Below, piece after piece: positions 50,391-60,586 of a stretch of DNA of 64,000 nt. The notes under the pieces are model-generated. The model was not told the origin of the DNA. It searched no databases and saw only the letters and a list, made by a program, of their open reading frames with translations. A program made the position numbers and the translations under genes. Source of the DNA: Pseudomonas pergaminensis (lineage in GTDB: Bacteria > Pseudomonadota > Gammaproteobacteria > Pseudomonadales > Pseudomonadaceae); NCBI RefSeq assembly GCF_024112395.2, contig NZ_CP078013.2, forward strand, positions 186,001 through 250,000, read 5' to 3'. Each line of letters begins with the position of its first letter. Positions within the stretch are counted from its first letter, which is position 1.

Positions 50391-53300
50391 AAGGGAGCTT
50401 CAACTTATCCGACTGGGCCCTCAAGCATCAGTCCTTCGTCTGGTACCTGATGTTCGTCGCGCTGCTGATGGGCGTGTTCTCCTACATGAACCTGGGCCGC
50501 GAGGAAGACCCTTCGTTCACCATCAAGACCATGGTGATCCAGACCCGCTGGCCGGGTGCAACCCAGGAAGAAACGCTCAAGCAGGTCACCGACCGCATCG
50601 AGAAAAAACTCGAAGAGCTGGACTCCCTCGACTACGTGAAAAGCTACACGCGGCCGGGTGAATCCACGGTGTTCGTGTTCCTCAAGGACACCACCAGCGC
50701 CAAGGCCATCCCGGAGATCTGGTACCAGGTACGCAAGAAGATCGACGACATTCGTGGCACTTTCCCCCAGGGCTTGCAGGGGCCGTCGTTCAACGACGAG
50801 TTCGGTGATGTGTTCGGCTCGGTGTACGCCTTTACCGGCGACGGCCTGTCGATGCGCCAGTTGCGCGACTACGTGGAGCAGGTGCGCGCCGAGATCCGTT
50901 CGGTGCCGGGGTTGGGCAAGGTCGAGATGATCGGCCAACAGGACGAAGTGATTTACCTGAATTTCTCCACGCGCAAACTGGCCGCCCTGGGCATTGATCA
51001 ACGCCAGGTCGTGCAAAGCCTGCAATCGCAGAATGCGGTAACTCCGGCCGGTGTGATCGAGGCCGGGCCGGAGCGCATTTCGGTGCGCACGTCGGGGCAG
51101 TTCGCCTCGGAGAAGGACTTGGCCAACGTCAATCTGCGGCTCAACGACCGGTTCTATCGGCTGGCGGACATTGCCGAGATCAGCCGTGGCTACGTGGACC
51201 CGGCGCGCCCGATGTTCCGGTTCAACGGCAAGCCGGCGATCGGCTTGGCGATTGCCATGCAAAAGGGCGGCAATATCCAGTCGTTCGGCAAGGCCTTGCA
51301 CACGCGCATGGACGAGCTGACCGCCGACCTGCCGGTGGGCGTCGGTGTGCATAAGGTGTCCGACCAGGCGGAGGTGGTGGAGGAGGCCGTCGGCGGCTTT
51401 ACCAGTGCGCTGTTTGAAGCGGTGATCATCGTGCTGGTGGTGAGCTTTATCAGCCTCGGCATGCGCGCCGGGCTGGTGGTGGCATGCTCGATTCCGTTGG
51501 TGCTGGCGCTGGTGTTCGTGTTCATGGAATACAGCGGCATCACCATGCAACGGGTGTCGCTGGGCGCGCTGATCATTGCGCTCGGCCTGTTGGTGGACGA
51601 CGCGATGATCACCGTCGAGATGATGATCACGCGCCTGGAAAAAGGCGAAACCAAGGAACAGGCAGCGACCTACGCCTATACCTCCACGGCCTTCCCGATG
51701 CTCACTGGTACGCTGGTGACCGTGGCGGGTTTTGTGCCGATCGGCCTCAACGCCAGTTCGGCGGGCGAATACACCTTCACCCTGTTTGCGGTGATTGCCG
51801 TGGCGATGCTGGTGTCGTGGGTGGTGGCGGTGCTGTTTGCGCCGGTGATCGGCGTGCATATCCTCAGCGCCAACGTCAAACCCCACAGCGCTGAGCCAGG
51901 GCGGGTCGGCCGCGCCTTCAATGGCGGCATGCTGTGGGCCATGCGCAACCGCTGGTGGGCGATCGGCATCACCGTGGCACTGTTTGTGGCGTCGGTGTTC
52001 TCCATGCAGTTCGTGCAGAACCAGTTCTTTCCGTCGTCGGACCGCCCGGAAATTCTCGTCGACCTGAACCTGCCGCAAAACGCCTCGATCAACGAGACCC
52101 GCAAGGCCGTCGACCGCCTGGAAGCGATCATCAAGGACGACCCGGACATCGCGCGCTGGAGCACCTACATCGGCCAGGGCGCGATCCGTTTTTACCTGCC
52201 CCTCGACCAGCAACTGGAAAACCCCTACTACGCGCAGTTGGTGATCGTGAGCAAAGGCCTGGAAGAACGTGGCGAGTTGATCGCGCGTTTGCAAAAGCGC
52301 CTGCGCGATGACTTCGTGGGCATCGGCAGCTACGTGCAGCCGCTGGAGATGGGCCCGCCGGTGGGTAGGCCGATTCAGTATCGCGTGTCGGGCAAAGACA
52401 CCGACCAGGTGCGCAAACACGCCATCGAACTGGCGACCCTGCTGGATAAGAACACCCACCTGGGCGAGATCATTTACGACTGGAACGAGCCGGGCAAAGT
52501 GCTGCGTATCGACATTGCGCAGGACAAGGCGCGGCAACTGGGGCTGTCGTCGGAAGACGTCGCGCAGTTGATGAACAGCGTAGTCAGCGGTGCCTCGGTC
52601 ACGCAGGTACACGATGATATCTACCTGATCAACGTGGTCGGCCGCGCCGAAGACGCCGAGCGTGGTACGCCGGAAACCTTGCAGAACCTGCAGATTGTCA
52701 CGCCCAACGGCACTTCCATCCCGCTGCTGGCCTTCGCCACCGTGCGCTATGAATTGGAACAGCCGCTGGTGTGGCGTCGCGACCGCAAGCCGACCATCAC
52801 CATCAAGGCGTCGGTGCGCGACGAGATGCAACCCACCGACCTGGTCAAGCAACTCAAGCCTGAGATCGACAAGTTCAGCGCCGGCCTGCCGGTGGGCTAC
52901 AAGGTCGCCACTGGCGGCACCGTGGAGGAAAGCGGCAAGGCCCAGGGCCCGATTGCCAGCGTGGTGCCACTGATGCTGTTCCTGATGGCGACCTTCCTGA
53001 TGATTCAGCTGCACAGCGTGCAGAAGATGTTCCTGGTGGCCAGTGTGGCGCCGCTCGGCTTGATTGGCGTGGTACTGGCGCTGATTCCCACGGGCACGCC
53101 CATGGGCTTTGTGGCGATCCTGGGTATTCTGGCGTTGATCGGCATCATCATCCGTAACTCGGTGATCCTGGTGACGCAGATTCATGAATATGAAGTGGCC
53201 GGCTATTCGCCGTGGGATGCGGTGGTGGAAGCCACCGAACATCGGCGCCGGCCGATCCTGCTGACGGCCGCTGCTGCGAGCCTTGGCATGATTCCCATCG

Positions 53301-53452
53301 CCCGCGAAGTGTTCTGGGGGCCGATGGCGTACGCGATGATCGGCGGGATCATCATCGCCACCTTGTTGACGCTGTTGTTCCTGCCGGCGCTCTACGTGGC
53401 CTGGTACAAAATCCGCGAGCCCAAGCAGGAGCAGCAGGAAAAACGCAGTTAG
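50387..53452 (+). CDS. triC: RND efflux transporter (TriC-like)
   Basis: A 1021-residue inner-membrane pump of the AcrB/MexB superfamily with twelve helices. First helix FVWYLMFVALLMGVFSYMNL is followed by EEDPSFTIKTMVIQTRWPGA; the proton relay is GLLVDDAMITVEMM in helix 4, and the C-terminal half repeats the fold with VILVTQIHEYE in helix 11. Length and start fit the TriC/HAE-like group rather than metal pumps. It should export triclosan-like compounds or detergents. No outer-membrane channel gene is adjacent, as in P. aeruginosa, where OpmH is encoded elsewhere. Confidence 0.9.
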   Translation: MKGSFNLSDWALKHQSFVWYLMFVALLMGVFSYMNLGREEDPSFTIKTMVIQTRWPGATQEETLKQVTDRIEKKLEELDSLDYVKSYTRPGESTVFVFLKDTTSAKAIPEIWYQVRKKIDDIRGTFPQGLQGPSFNDEFGDVFGSVYAFTGDGLSMRQLRDYVEQVRAEIRSVPGLGKVEMIGQQDEVIYLNFSTRKLAALGIDQRQVVQSLQSQNAVTPAGVIEAGPERISVRTSGQFASEKDLANVNLRLNDRFYRLADIAEISRGYVDPARPMFRFNGKPAIGLAIAMQKGGNIQSFGKALHTRMDELTADLPVGVGVHKVSDQAEVVEEAVGGFTSALFEAVIIVLVVSFISLGMRAGLVVACSIPLVLALVFVFMEYSGITMQRVSLGALIIALGLLVDDAMITVEMMITRLEKGETKEQAATYAYTSTAFPMLTGTLVTVAGFVPIGLNASSAGEYTFTLFAVIAVAMLVSWVVAVLFAPVIGVHILSANVKPHSAEPGRVGRAFNGGMLWAMRNRWWAIGITVALFVASVFSMQFVQNQFFPSSDRPEILVDLNLPQNASINETRKAVDRLEAIIKDDPDIARWSTYIGQGAIRFYLPLDQQLENPYYAQLVIVSKGLEERGELIARLQKRLRDDFVGIGSYVQPLEMGPPVGRPIQYRVSGKDTDQVRKHAIELATLLDKNTHLGEIIYDWNEPGKVLRIDIAQDKARQLGLSSEDVAQLMNSVVSGASVTQVHDDIYLINVVGRAEDAERGTPETLQNLQIVTPNGTSIPLLAFATVRYELEQPLVWRRDRKPTITIKASVRDEMQPTDLVKQLKPEIDKFSAGLPVGYKVATGGTVEESGKAQGPIASVVPLMLFLMATFLMIQLHSVQKMFLVASVAPLGLIGVVLALIPTGTPMGFVAILGILALIGIIIRNSVILVTQIHEYEVAGYSPWDAVVEATEHRRRPILLTAAAASLGMIPIAREVFWGPMAYAMIGGIIIATLLTLLFLPALYVAWYKIREPKQEQQEKRS

Positions 53453-53455
53453 AAA

Positions 53456-53512
53456 TGTGGAGGCTTGCTGTGGTGTTCAGGTGCTCTCGCCACAGCAAGC
53501 TCGCTCCCACAG
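53456..53512. repeat. REP-like inverted repeat after triC
   Basis: Two arms, GGCTTGCTGTGG and CCACAGCAAGC, flank a short centre and are followed by TCGCTCCCACAG, a REP variant in which CTGTGG replaces CCTGCG. It lies directly after the triC stop. Confidence 0.65.
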
Positions 53513-53627
53513 CTTGATGCTCATTGACCTTTTATACCGTGGGAAACGTCCGGAGGTGATACGCGTTGCCCCCGCCAGTCATAGAGTGGTCTACCCTCCC
53601 GACTTCACTTCGTTCGGGTCCAGTCCT

Positions 53628-55805
53628 ATGCGCTACCTGCGTTCTGTTTTGTTGCTCTGCGGTCTCTTCCTCTCGCCGCTGACGTTCGCCACCGTTCTGG
53701 AAAACGCCCTGTGGCGGGTCGAGCTCGACCCGGCAACCCTGGCCCTCCGCGTTACGCCCAACGGCCAACCGACGGTGCAAGCTTCCAGCGGCGTCGTGGC
53801 CCGTACCGTCAGCCAACTTGAACACCACCCTCAGCAAGCGAGCTGGCAATGGGATGACGGCGCCTTTCGGGTGAGCGCCAGCCTTGAGCAACGCGACCTG
53901 CTGCTCTCTATCACGGCGCGGGAAGCGGGTGAGCTGCCGATCCTCGAGCAACCGGCGAGTGCCCTGGGCGAGGGGCTGATGTGGCCGTTGGCCGAGGGGC
54001 ATTACGTGCCCACCGGCAATGCAGAGTGGAAGGGTTTCCTGCTGCAACAAGGTGATTTAAACACGACCCAGGACCTCAGCTTGCCCCTGTGGGGGCTGGA
54101 CCACGGGCGCTTCACCTTGAACTGGTTGCTGACCAACCCGTACAACAATCGCCTGCACTGGCAGGCAGGTATGGCACTGTCAGTGGCCCATGAATTCACA
54201 GCCCTCGACCCGGCCGCACCCATGACCCTGCTGTTGCACCTGGGGGATGCCGATCCGTTGGCCGGCGCCAAGCGCTACCGCCAATGGTTGGTGGCGCAGG
54301 GCCGTTATGAAACGTTGGCTGACAAACTGCGAAAGACGCCCGAGGCCGAGAAGCTGCTGGGCGCCAGTCATGTCTACTTGTGGGGCAATGACTTGCTGGC
54401 CCCCGAGGATGTGCGCGATTGGCCGCTGTTGCTCAAACGCTTGCGCGGCCATGCACTCCAGGGCTTGTTGGACAAGGAGTCCGCCAAGCTCCTGGCGCAG
54501 GGTGCCGCCTTGAATCGCTATGAGCAGACGGTCGTGCTCCGGGGCCTGAACGCCGCGATCAACAAAAAGGCTCGGCAGAGCTGGCAGGTAGAAGAACCCG
54601 ACATGACCCGGCTCGCCGCGCGCTATGGCGAGTTGCGTAGCGAACTGGCCGTGGACTTTGCCGGGGCCCTCAGCGATACCCCTGCGCATTGGGGCAGCCA
54701 GGTGATCCAGTCACTGCGCAGCTCAGGCCTGCCGCGCTTGCTGCTGACCCTGGGCGAAGGCTGGGAAGGCGGCCTCTGGCACCCCGAGGTGATCCGGGCC
54801 GGGGTCGACGCGGGCTTCTTGATAGCCCCTTACGACTCCTATGAAACCGCGTTGTCCGCTACGGAAAACCCGGATTGGACCACCGCTCACCTGGGCGGCA
54901 GGGCGTACCGCGAGTGCGCGATTGTGCTGAAGGACGGCAAGCTGAAAACCGGTTTCCAGCAGTCCGGCCACTACACCGACCCACGTTGTGTGCGGCCTCT
55001 GCTGGAGGCTCGCGTAAAGGCTATCCAGGCCAAGGCGGGCTTCAACGCCTGGTTCCTCGATGCCTACGCCACCAGCATGGTGTTCGACAGCTACCGTGAC
55101 GGCGCCCGGATGACCCAGGCACAGAACGCCGAAGGCAACATCGACGCTTCGCGCTGGCTCAATACCGCGCTCAAGTTGCCCGCCGGTTCCGAAGACGGCA
55201 ACGCGATCACCGCCGAAGGCATTCTGTTCGCCCATGGCATGCAGACGCCCGTGATTGGCTGGGGAGATCACGCGATGGCCCAGGACAAGCAATCGCCTTA
55301 TTACGTAGGTAATTGGTATCCGCCGGAGCAACCCGCCGTGTTCTTCAAGTCGGTGCCGTTGAAGGAGCCGTATCGTACGGTGTATTTCGATCCGACCCTG
55401 CGCCTGCCGCTGTACCAGGCAGTGTTCCACGGCTCGGTGATCACCACGCATCACTGGCTGTTCGACAGCTTGAAGCTGAGCAATGTGCAGGCTGAGAACG
55501 AGTTGACGCAGTTGCTCTACAACGTGCCGCCGCTGTATCACTTGAGTGCGTCGACGCTCAAGCAGCGGCTGCCGTTGATACAGCGTCAGGACCGGGTTTT
55601 TCGGCCATTGCATCAACGGTTGGCGACCCAGGCGATGACGGGGTTTCGTTGGTTGACGGCGGATAGGCAGGTGCAGGAAACCACCTTTGCCGATGGGACG
55701 CGGTTGGTGGCGAATTTTTCTTCAGCGGAGAAACAAGGGTATGCGGGGTATAGCCTGACGGTGCTTGATGTGGGGGGGAGCGCTTTGGTGTATCAAGTGC
55801 AATAG
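53628..55805 (+). CDS. exported glycoside-hydrolase-like protein
   Basis: I chose ATG 53628 because it starts a good signal peptide (MRYLRSVLLLCGLFLSPLTFA). The 725-residue protein begins with a beta-rich domain (about 25-220, GH-associated beta-sandwich style), then a large alpha/beta part. LLTLGEGWEGGLWHPEVIRAG, then KAGFNAWFLDAYATSMV with a central FLDAYA strand (Asp is the likely catalytic or substrate acid) and TPVIGWGDHAM suggest a TIM barrel of the GH101/DUF5696 type. The last 100 residues are a beta domain. The substrate is unknown. It stands alone; transcription from the REP-flanked gap after triC. Confidence 0.7.
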   Translation: MRYLRSVLLLCGLFLSPLTFATVLENALWRVELDPATLALRVTPNGQPTVQASSGVVARTVSQLEHHPQQASWQWDDGAFRVSASLEQRDLLLSITAREAGELPILEQPASALGEGLMWPLAEGHYVPTGNAEWKGFLLQQGDLNTTQDLSLPLWGLDHGRFTLNWLLTNPYNNRLHWQAGMALSVAHEFTALDPAAPMTLLLHLGDADPLAGAKRYRQWLVAQGRYETLADKLRKTPEAEKLLGASHVYLWGNDLLAPEDVRDWPLLLKRLRGHALQGLLDKESAKLLAQGAALNRYEQTVVLRGLNAAINKKARQSWQVEEPDMTRLAARYGELRSELAVDFAGALSDTPAHWGSQVIQSLRSSGLPRLLLTLGEGWEGGLWHPEVIRAGVDAGFLIAPYDSYETALSATENPDWTTAHLGGRAYRECAIVLKDGKLKTGFQQSGHYTDPRCVRPLLEARVKAIQAKAGFNAWFLDAYATSMVFDSYRDGARMTQAQNAEGNIDASRWLNTALKLPAGSEDGNAITAEGILFAHGMQTPVIGWGDHAMAQDKQSPYYVGNWYPPEQPAVFFKSVPLKEPYRTVYFDPTLRLPLYQAVFHGSVITTHHWLFDSLKLSNVQAENELTQLLYNVPPLYHLSASTLKQRLPLIQRQDRVFRPLHQRLATQAMTGFRWLTADRQVQETTFADGTRLVANFSSAEKQGYAGYSLTVLDVGGSALVYQVQ

Positions 55806-55906
55806 CAATCGCCGGGTACGGCGCTCGACCTCTGGCCAGGGAGCTTACTCCCGCCAGCGGCCTGGCAGACGACTGCTCTCCAACTGTAACCCCGCGATCC
55901 AAAACT

Positions 55907-55934
55907 GTGGGAGCTGGCTTGCCTGCGAAGGCGG
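55907..55934 (+). repeat. single REP
   Basis: A lone core GTGGGAGCTGGCTTGCCTGC with GAAGGCGG tail, without a mirror copy nearby, between two convergent genes. REP singlets are usually decayed REPINs. Confidence 0.75.
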
Positions 55935-55972
55935 CGGTGCGGTGTACATATCCGTTATCCAGGTAACGGCGG

Positions 55973-56626
55973 CTAAAGCTTGCGCCACACACTGGCCAAC
56001 CAAGGTTGCTGCTCTCGAGGCAAGCCTGCGGGGCGATAGTAATGCTCCAGCTCTACAAATCCTGCCTGCGTCAGCAGCGCCTGCCAGGCCTCCAGGTCGT
56101 GATACGACCCATACCGAGGTCCATTCCAGCCTTCCTGGTTTTCACCCCGGGGGTTGGAGCTGAATAGGACGCCGCCCGGCTTCAATGCGCCTTGCATCTG
56201 CTTGAGCACACGGGGAAGTTCCTGTTTGGGAATATGAAACAGCACCGCATTGGCAAAAATGCCGTCGAAGCGTTCGGCAGGCAGGTCCAGCTTCAGGAAG
56301 TCCTGCTGCATCACTTCACAGCCACTGTCTTCCCGCGCCATCTGCGCGAACCGCTCCGAGCCGTCCAGCCCCACGGCGATATGGCCCATGCGGGTAAAGG
56401 TCTGCAAGTCGCGCCCCGGGCCGCAGCCGAAATCCAGCACGGTGAAGGGCGCCGTACCCTGGATATGCCGCAGCAGCGCATCGATGTTCTGGCTCACGTC
56501 GTGGTCGCGGGTGCCCTCACGGAAGTCCTCGGCCACCTTGTTGTAGTGGCCGAGGGTGGTGGACGTGATCTGGTCGAGGTCGTGGGGTGCAAGTTTCATG
56601 GCAGGGCGCACTTGGGCTGAGGTCAT
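55973..56626 (-). CDS. class I SAM-dependent methyltransferase
   Basis: A 217-residue enzyme with motif I VLDFGCGPGRDLQTF, motif II acidic VGLDGSERF, QDFLKLDLPAERFDGIFANAVLFH and a post-core ALKPGGVLFSSNPRGENQEGW. This is a small-molecule type methyltransferase (UbiE/Tam-like). The N-terminal HYNKVAEDFREGTRDHDVSQNIDALL segment covers the active site. An ATG at 56599 (MKLAPHD) is an alternative start. No partner gene indicates the substrate. Confidence 0.87.
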   Translation of the reverse strand: MTSAQVRPAMKLAPHDLDQITSTTLGHYNKVAEDFREGTRDHDVSQNIDALLRHIQGTAPFTVLDFGCGPGRDLQTFTRMGHIAVGLDGSERFAQMAREDSGCEVMQQDFLKLDLPAERFDGIFANAVLFHIPKQELPRVLKQMQGALKPGGVLFSSNPRGENQEGWNGPRYGSYHDLEAWQALLTQAGFVELEHYYRPAGLPREQQPWLASVWRKL

Positions 56627-56777
56627 TGGACTATACCTCAGGCCATCGTCTGATTCAGTTGAAAGACGTGTGCCCTGTGTAGGGCAATTCAGTGCCTATT
56701 CAGCGTAAGCATCCGACTTACTGACCGCAGGATTCTAGGTACCATTCGCGTCTTACTTGAAGAGGCGTTGTATACCC

Positions 56778-57881
56778 ATGGATCAGGCATCTCCACCCCC
56801 GACTGATAACGTCATTCAGCAAAAGAAAATGGATCGATACTCCAATGTCTTGAGTAATGGACTGTTATGGCTCAACGAGCGCGCATGGCCTTTGACCGTG
56901 GGCATTTTGTCTGTGGCCGGGCTTTATCTGTACCAATACATCCAAGTGGAAAAGGTGCCGCTGAGTATTTTGTCGGCAGCTGCGTTCACGGCGTTGCCGG
57001 CGATGTTCGCCATGTTGGTATTTGTCATCGGCATGATGGGGGCGTCGATCCTGATGCCTACATTCATCTTGTTCCTGCGCATGAATGCCACGGGCGCGCG
57101 GCTCAGTGATCAACTCAATCTCAGTCGGCAATCGCCTGAGACGACGGCTCAACATCGTCGATTGTTGATGCATTGGGCTGCCAGTCTCGTGGTGCTGGCG
57201 GTGTTCTGGTTATCGGCGGTGTACCTGTCCGCGAACGCAGAAAGCGGACCGCTTCAGACTGTTTGCTGGGTAGTGGCGATCGCTGTGACGGTACTGGCCT
57301 ATACCTGCATCATCATTCGTGCCCGGCCGGCCAATATCGCGCGGCGCGAGCTTTCCGTGGAGTTCTGGATCGCGAGTGCCAGTGCCGGCGTCATTCAGAT
57401 GCTGATTGTTCTGATGGTCACCGTGCCTGTCTCGCGCGCGTTCGGCGAATACTCCGACAGTGTCGTGCTGTTTGCGCCTGTCATGTTGGCTGAAATAGTG
57501 GTGCTATTTCTGATTCAGGGGCTTGGGGCGTGCCTTGTGGCGTGCATGAACGATCATAAAAACCCGGTGGCGCTGGCATCCTTGGCCGCCCTTGGGCTTT
57601 TGGTCGTGCTGGGGCTTATCCCTGTGACGGGCGCAAAGTTGGGAGGCCTGCCGCTGCAAGCCTCCGCGTCGGGAGGGCGTATGTGTACCGTCATGACCTG
57701 GTCAGAGGGGGCCAAGGTTCCCGGCATGCTGGTCGACGCCAAGAAACCTGAGGGCAGCATCAAGCTGCGCGTGCTGGCGGATTCGGACGGGAGCTACAGT
57801 GTTCGCCCATGGCAGGCCAAGGAAAAAACCATCACCTTCGTCCCCCACTCCAGCGTTGCCCAGCTGGATGAATGCCCCTGA
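56778..57881 (+). CDS. multi-pass membrane protein of unknown function
   Basis: Start at ATG 56778 (MDQASPPPTDNVIQQKK); a TTG at 56757 is less likely. The 367-residue protein has about eight membrane helices (for instance WPLTVGILSVAGLYLYQYI, FAMLVFVIGMMGASILMPTF, LVVLAVFWLSAVYLSA and LVALASLAALGLLVVLGLIP) and an extracytoplasmic C-terminal domain of about 85 residues (CTVMTWSEGAKVPGMLVDAK). I recognise no family. It has single-gene context between a methyltransferase and metI, and converges on metI with only 2 bp between stop codons. Confidence 0.72.
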   Translation: MDQASPPPTDNVIQQKKMDRYSNVLSNGLLWLNERAWPLTVGILSVAGLYLYQYIQVEKVPLSILSAAAFTALPAMFAMLVFVIGMMGASILMPTFILFLRMNATGARLSDQLNLSRQSPETTAQHRRLLMHWAASLVVLAVFWLSAVYLSANAESGPLQTVCWVVAIAVTVLAYTCIIIRARPANIARRELSVEFWIASASAGVIQMLIVLMVTVPVSRAFGEYSDSVVLFAPVMLAEIVVLFLIQGLGACLVACMNDHKNPVALASLAALGLLVVLGLIPVTGAKLGGLPLQASASGGRMCTVMTWSEGAKVPGMLVDAKKPEGSIKLRVLADSDGSYSVRPWQAKEKTITFVPHSSVAQLDECP

Positions 57882-57883
57882 TT

Positions 57884-58528
57884 TCAGCGTTTGTTCAACA
57901 CCCGAGCCAGGCGATCACCGCCCAACTGAATCACCGCCACGAGGATCACCAGCAGCACAATCACGGTGAGCATGATCTGCGTATCAAAACGCTGGTAGCC
58001 GTAGCGGTAGGCAATGTCGCCCAGGCCGCCCGCGCCAATCGCGCCGGCCATGGCCGACGAGTTGATCATGGTCACCAGGGTGATGGTGAACCCGCCGACA
58101 ATCCCCGGCAGCGCTTCCGGCAACAGCACATGCCAGATGATGTGCCACCGGCGGCAGCCCATGGCTTGTGCCGCTTCGATCAGGCCGTGGTCGACCTCAC
58201 GCAGGCTCACCTCGGCAATGCGCGCAAAAAACGGTGTGGCGGCGATGGTCAGCGGCACCACGGCGGCCCATACGCCGTAGGTGGTGCCAACGATCAGCCG
58301 CGTGAACGGGATCAACGCCACCATCAGGATCAGGAACGGAATCGAGCGGAACAGATTGACGAACGCCCCCAGCACGCGGTTTAACGCCGGTGCCTGGTAG
58401 ATGCCGCCTTTGTCGCTGGTGACCAAAAACACCGCCAGCGGGATGCCCACCAGCAACGCAATCAACGATGACACGCCGACCATCAACAAGGTGTCGATGG
58501 CGCCCTGCACTAAACGATCAAACCACAT
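57884..58528 (-). CDS. metI: methionine ABC transporter permease
   Basis: I chose ATG 58528 ([19 protein letters not shown]), inside the end of metN (11-bp overlap); longer starts give unlikely sequence. The 214-residue permease has about five helices and the coupling loop [28 protein letters not shown] and the conserved [20 protein letters not shown] of MetI proteins. It is the last gene of metQ-metN-metI. The usual enterobacterial order is metN-metI-metQ. Confidence 0.92.
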   Translation of the reverse strand: MWFDRLVQGAIDTLLMVGVSSLIALLVGIPLAVFLVTSDKGGIYQAPALNRVLGAFVNLFRSIPFLILMVALIPFTRLIVGTTYGVWAAVVPLTIAATPFFARIAEVSLREVDHGLIEAAQAMGCRRWHIIWHVLLPEALPGIVGGFTITLVTMINSSAMAGAIGAGGLGDIAYRYGYQRFDTQIMLTVIVLLVILVAVIQLGGDRLARVLNKR

Positions 58529-59633
58529 AGCCCAGCACCTCCACCTGTTGTGCCCAATTGCCGGCGCGGTTGCGCAGTTCTTCTGCGGTGTGAGGCGAGC
58601 CATTCACCGCCAGCAGCAGTTGACCGAGGGCATGCCCCTGGATGCGTTCCACGCCGCCTTGCAGCAAGCGCACGCGACCGCCGAGGGCGCTGAACAGCGC
58701 GGCCAGGTCCGGCTCGTCGGAATCACTGCCAGTGAATTGCAGCCGCAGCACTATCGCCGCGTCGACGGTCGCCGGCTTGGCCTGCAAACGGCTTTGCAAC
58801 TCGTCCGGCAGCCCATGTTGCAGCGGTGCCAGCAGGGTCTTGCTGACCTCATGCTGCGGGTTGCCGAACACTTGCCACACCGGGCCTTGCTCGACGACAC
58901 GCCCATGCTCCAGCACCACCACGCGGTCGCAGATTTCGCGGATCACCGCCATTTCATGGGTGATCAATACGATGGTCAGGCCCAGGCGCTGGTTGATCTC
59001 GCGCAGCAGGCCGAGGATCGATTGGGTGGTCTCCGGGTCGAGGGCCGACGTGGCCTCGTCGCACAGCAAAATCTGTGGGTCGTGTACCAGCGAACGAGCG
59101 ATGCCCACGCGCTGTTTCTGCCCGCCGGACAGTTGCGCCGGGTAGGACGTGTGCTTGTCTTGCAGCCCCACCAGCTCCAGCAGCTCGCGCACCTTCTGCT
59201 CGCGCTGGGGCTTGGGAACGCCCGCCACTTTCAACGGCAACTCGACGTTCTGCCACACCGTCTTGGCCGACATCAGGTTGAAGTGCTGGAAGATCATGCC
59301 GATGCGCCGACGCAGCGCCACCAGGTGGTCTTCGTCGAAGTCACCGATGTCGACCTGATCGATCAACACCCGCCCGCTGCTGGGTTGTTCCAGGCGGTTG
59401 ATGGTGCGGATCAGCGACGACTTGCCGGCGCCGCTGCGACCAATGATGCCGAACACTTCACCGCGCTGGATCGCCAGGTCGATGCCCTGCAAGGCGTGCA
59501 CAGTGCCGTCGTAGGTCTTGCCCAGGTTGATAAAGCGCACGTGGGCACGGTTCAGGTCAGGGTGCAGTTCTGTCTGCTCGGCGTCCCTGGGCGGCAAGCC
59601 CAGGTCGCGCAGTTGAGAGTGGGCGGCGGTCAT
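58518..59633 (-). CDS. metN: methionine ABC transporter ATPase
   Basis: A 371-residue ATPase: Walker [11 protein letters not shown]-loop [17 protein letters not shown], signature LSGGQKQR, Walker [15 protein letters not shown] and H-loop [14 protein letters not shown], then a C-terminal NIL/ACT-like domain (about 290-371) that senses methionine and inhibits transport in E. coli MetN. The N-terminus carries an unusual 30-residue extension ([20 protein letters not shown]) absent from E. coli. It is ATGA-coupled to metQ. Confidence 0.92.
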   Translation of the reverse strand: MTAAHSQLRDLGLPPRDAEQTELHPDLNRAHVRFINLGKTYDGTVHALQGIDLAIQRGEVFGIIGRSGAGKSSLIRTINRLEQPSSGRVLIDQVDIGDFDEDHLVALRRRIGMIFQHFNLMSAKTVWQNVELPLKVAGVPKPQREQKVRELLELVGLQDKHTSYPAQLSGGQKQRVGIARSLVHDPQILLCDEATSALDPETTQSILGLLREINQRLGLTIVLITHEMAVIREICDRVVVLEHGRVVEQGPVWQVFGNPQHEVSKTLLAPLQHGLPDELQSRLQAKPATVDAAIVLRLQFTGSDSDEPDLAALFSALGGRVRLLQGGVERIQGHALGQLLLAVNGSPHTAEELRNRAGNWAQQVEVLGYVV

Positions 59634-60445
59634 TTTTTATCTTCCCAGCCGACCTGATAGAGCTTGCCCAGGGATTTATCCAACGCAGCGCGGACTACGG
59701 GCGAATGCTGGTAAATGTCGACGAACTTGATCACGCGCGGGTCGGTCTTGCTCTTGGGCTGGATCACGAACTGGATCACGTACTCCGGGTGGTCGAGGCC
59801 GTCGAACAGCAGTGCCGACTCGGCATCGAAGGTCTTGGACAGGCGGATATACGCCGGGTAGCCCTGCACCAGATCGGCGTCGTCATAGGCGCGTACCAGT
59901 TGCACGGCCTCGACTTGCAGGATCTTGATCTTCTTCGGGTTACTGACGATGTCTTCTTCGGTGGCCTTGTAGCCCACCCCCGGCTTGAGGGTGATCAAGC
60001 CCGCCTTGGCCAGCAATTGCAGGCCGCGACCGCTGTTGATCGGGTCGTTGGCAATCGCCACGCTGGCGCCTTCGGGCAGGTCGTTGATGCTCTTGTACTT
60101 CTTCGAATACAGGCCGACGTTGTTGATGATGCCCGGCGCGTATGGCACCAGGTCAAAACCGGCGGCGGCCTTGGCGTTTTCCAGGAACGGGATGTGCTGG
60201 AAGTAGTTCACGTCGATATCGCCAGCGGCCAGGCTGACGTTGGGCGCGATCCAGTCGGTGAACTCCACCAGCTCGACCTTCAGGCCTTGCTTGCCCGCTT
60301 CGGCCACCGCGGCTTCCAGGGGAATAGCGAAGGCGGCAGTGGTGCCGATTTTCAACGCTGCATCAGTGGCGAACACCGCCGAGCTGAACAGTCCGAATGC
60401 CAGGGCCAGTGCTTTGACTGGGTGGGAGAGCAGTGTTTTTTTCAT
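59630..60445 (-). CDS. metQ: MetQ-family substrate-binding protein
   Basis: I chose ATG 60445 ([20 protein letters not shown]). The 271-residue protein has a signal peptide ending SSAVFA and no lipobox. Landmarks: [44 protein letters not shown] and [23 protein letters not shown]. It is the first gene of metQ-metN-metI and supplies the importer with methionine or an organosulfur relative. Compared with the solo MetQ-like protein at 42.6 kb it is clearly divergent, so the two may have different ligands. Confidence 0.9.
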   Translation of the reverse strand: MKKTLLSHPVKALALAFGLFSSAVFATDAALKIGTTAAFAIPLEAAVAEAGKQGLKVELVEFTDWIAPNVSLAAGDIDVNYFQHIPFLENAKAAAGFDLVPYAPGIINNVGLYSKKYKSINDLPEGASVAIANDPINSGRGLQLLAKAGLITLKPGVGYKATEEDIVSNPKKIKILQVEAVQLVRAYDDADLVQGYPAYIRLSKTFDAESALLFDGLDHPEYVIQFVIQPKSKTDPRVIKFVDIYQHSPVVRAALDKSLGKLYQVGWEDKK

Positions 60446-60492
60446 GATCGATTTCCAGTCATAAGGTGTTGGTAAGAACAATGCGGTCAACG

Positions 60493-60578
60493 GTGGGAGC
60501 TGGCTTGCCTGCGATGGCGGTCTGTCAGGCAACTCTTTTTCGCTGATCCACCGCCATCGTCGGCAAGCCAGCTCCCAC
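60493..60578. repeat. REPIN between the monooxygenase gene and metQ
   Basis: An 86-bp REP pair, GTGGGAGCTGGCTTGCCTGC and its mirror, 8 bp after the monooxygenase stop codon. It splits the minus-strand sulfur genes into two mRNA regions. Confidence 0.88.
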
Positions 60579-60586
60579 ATTTTTGA

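Noticed and set aside
50405-53242. A 945-codon open frame on the minus strand
   Set aside because: It lies fully antisense to triC, is rich in His, Gln and Arg and shows no domain; such frames are a by-product of high GC and codon bias.
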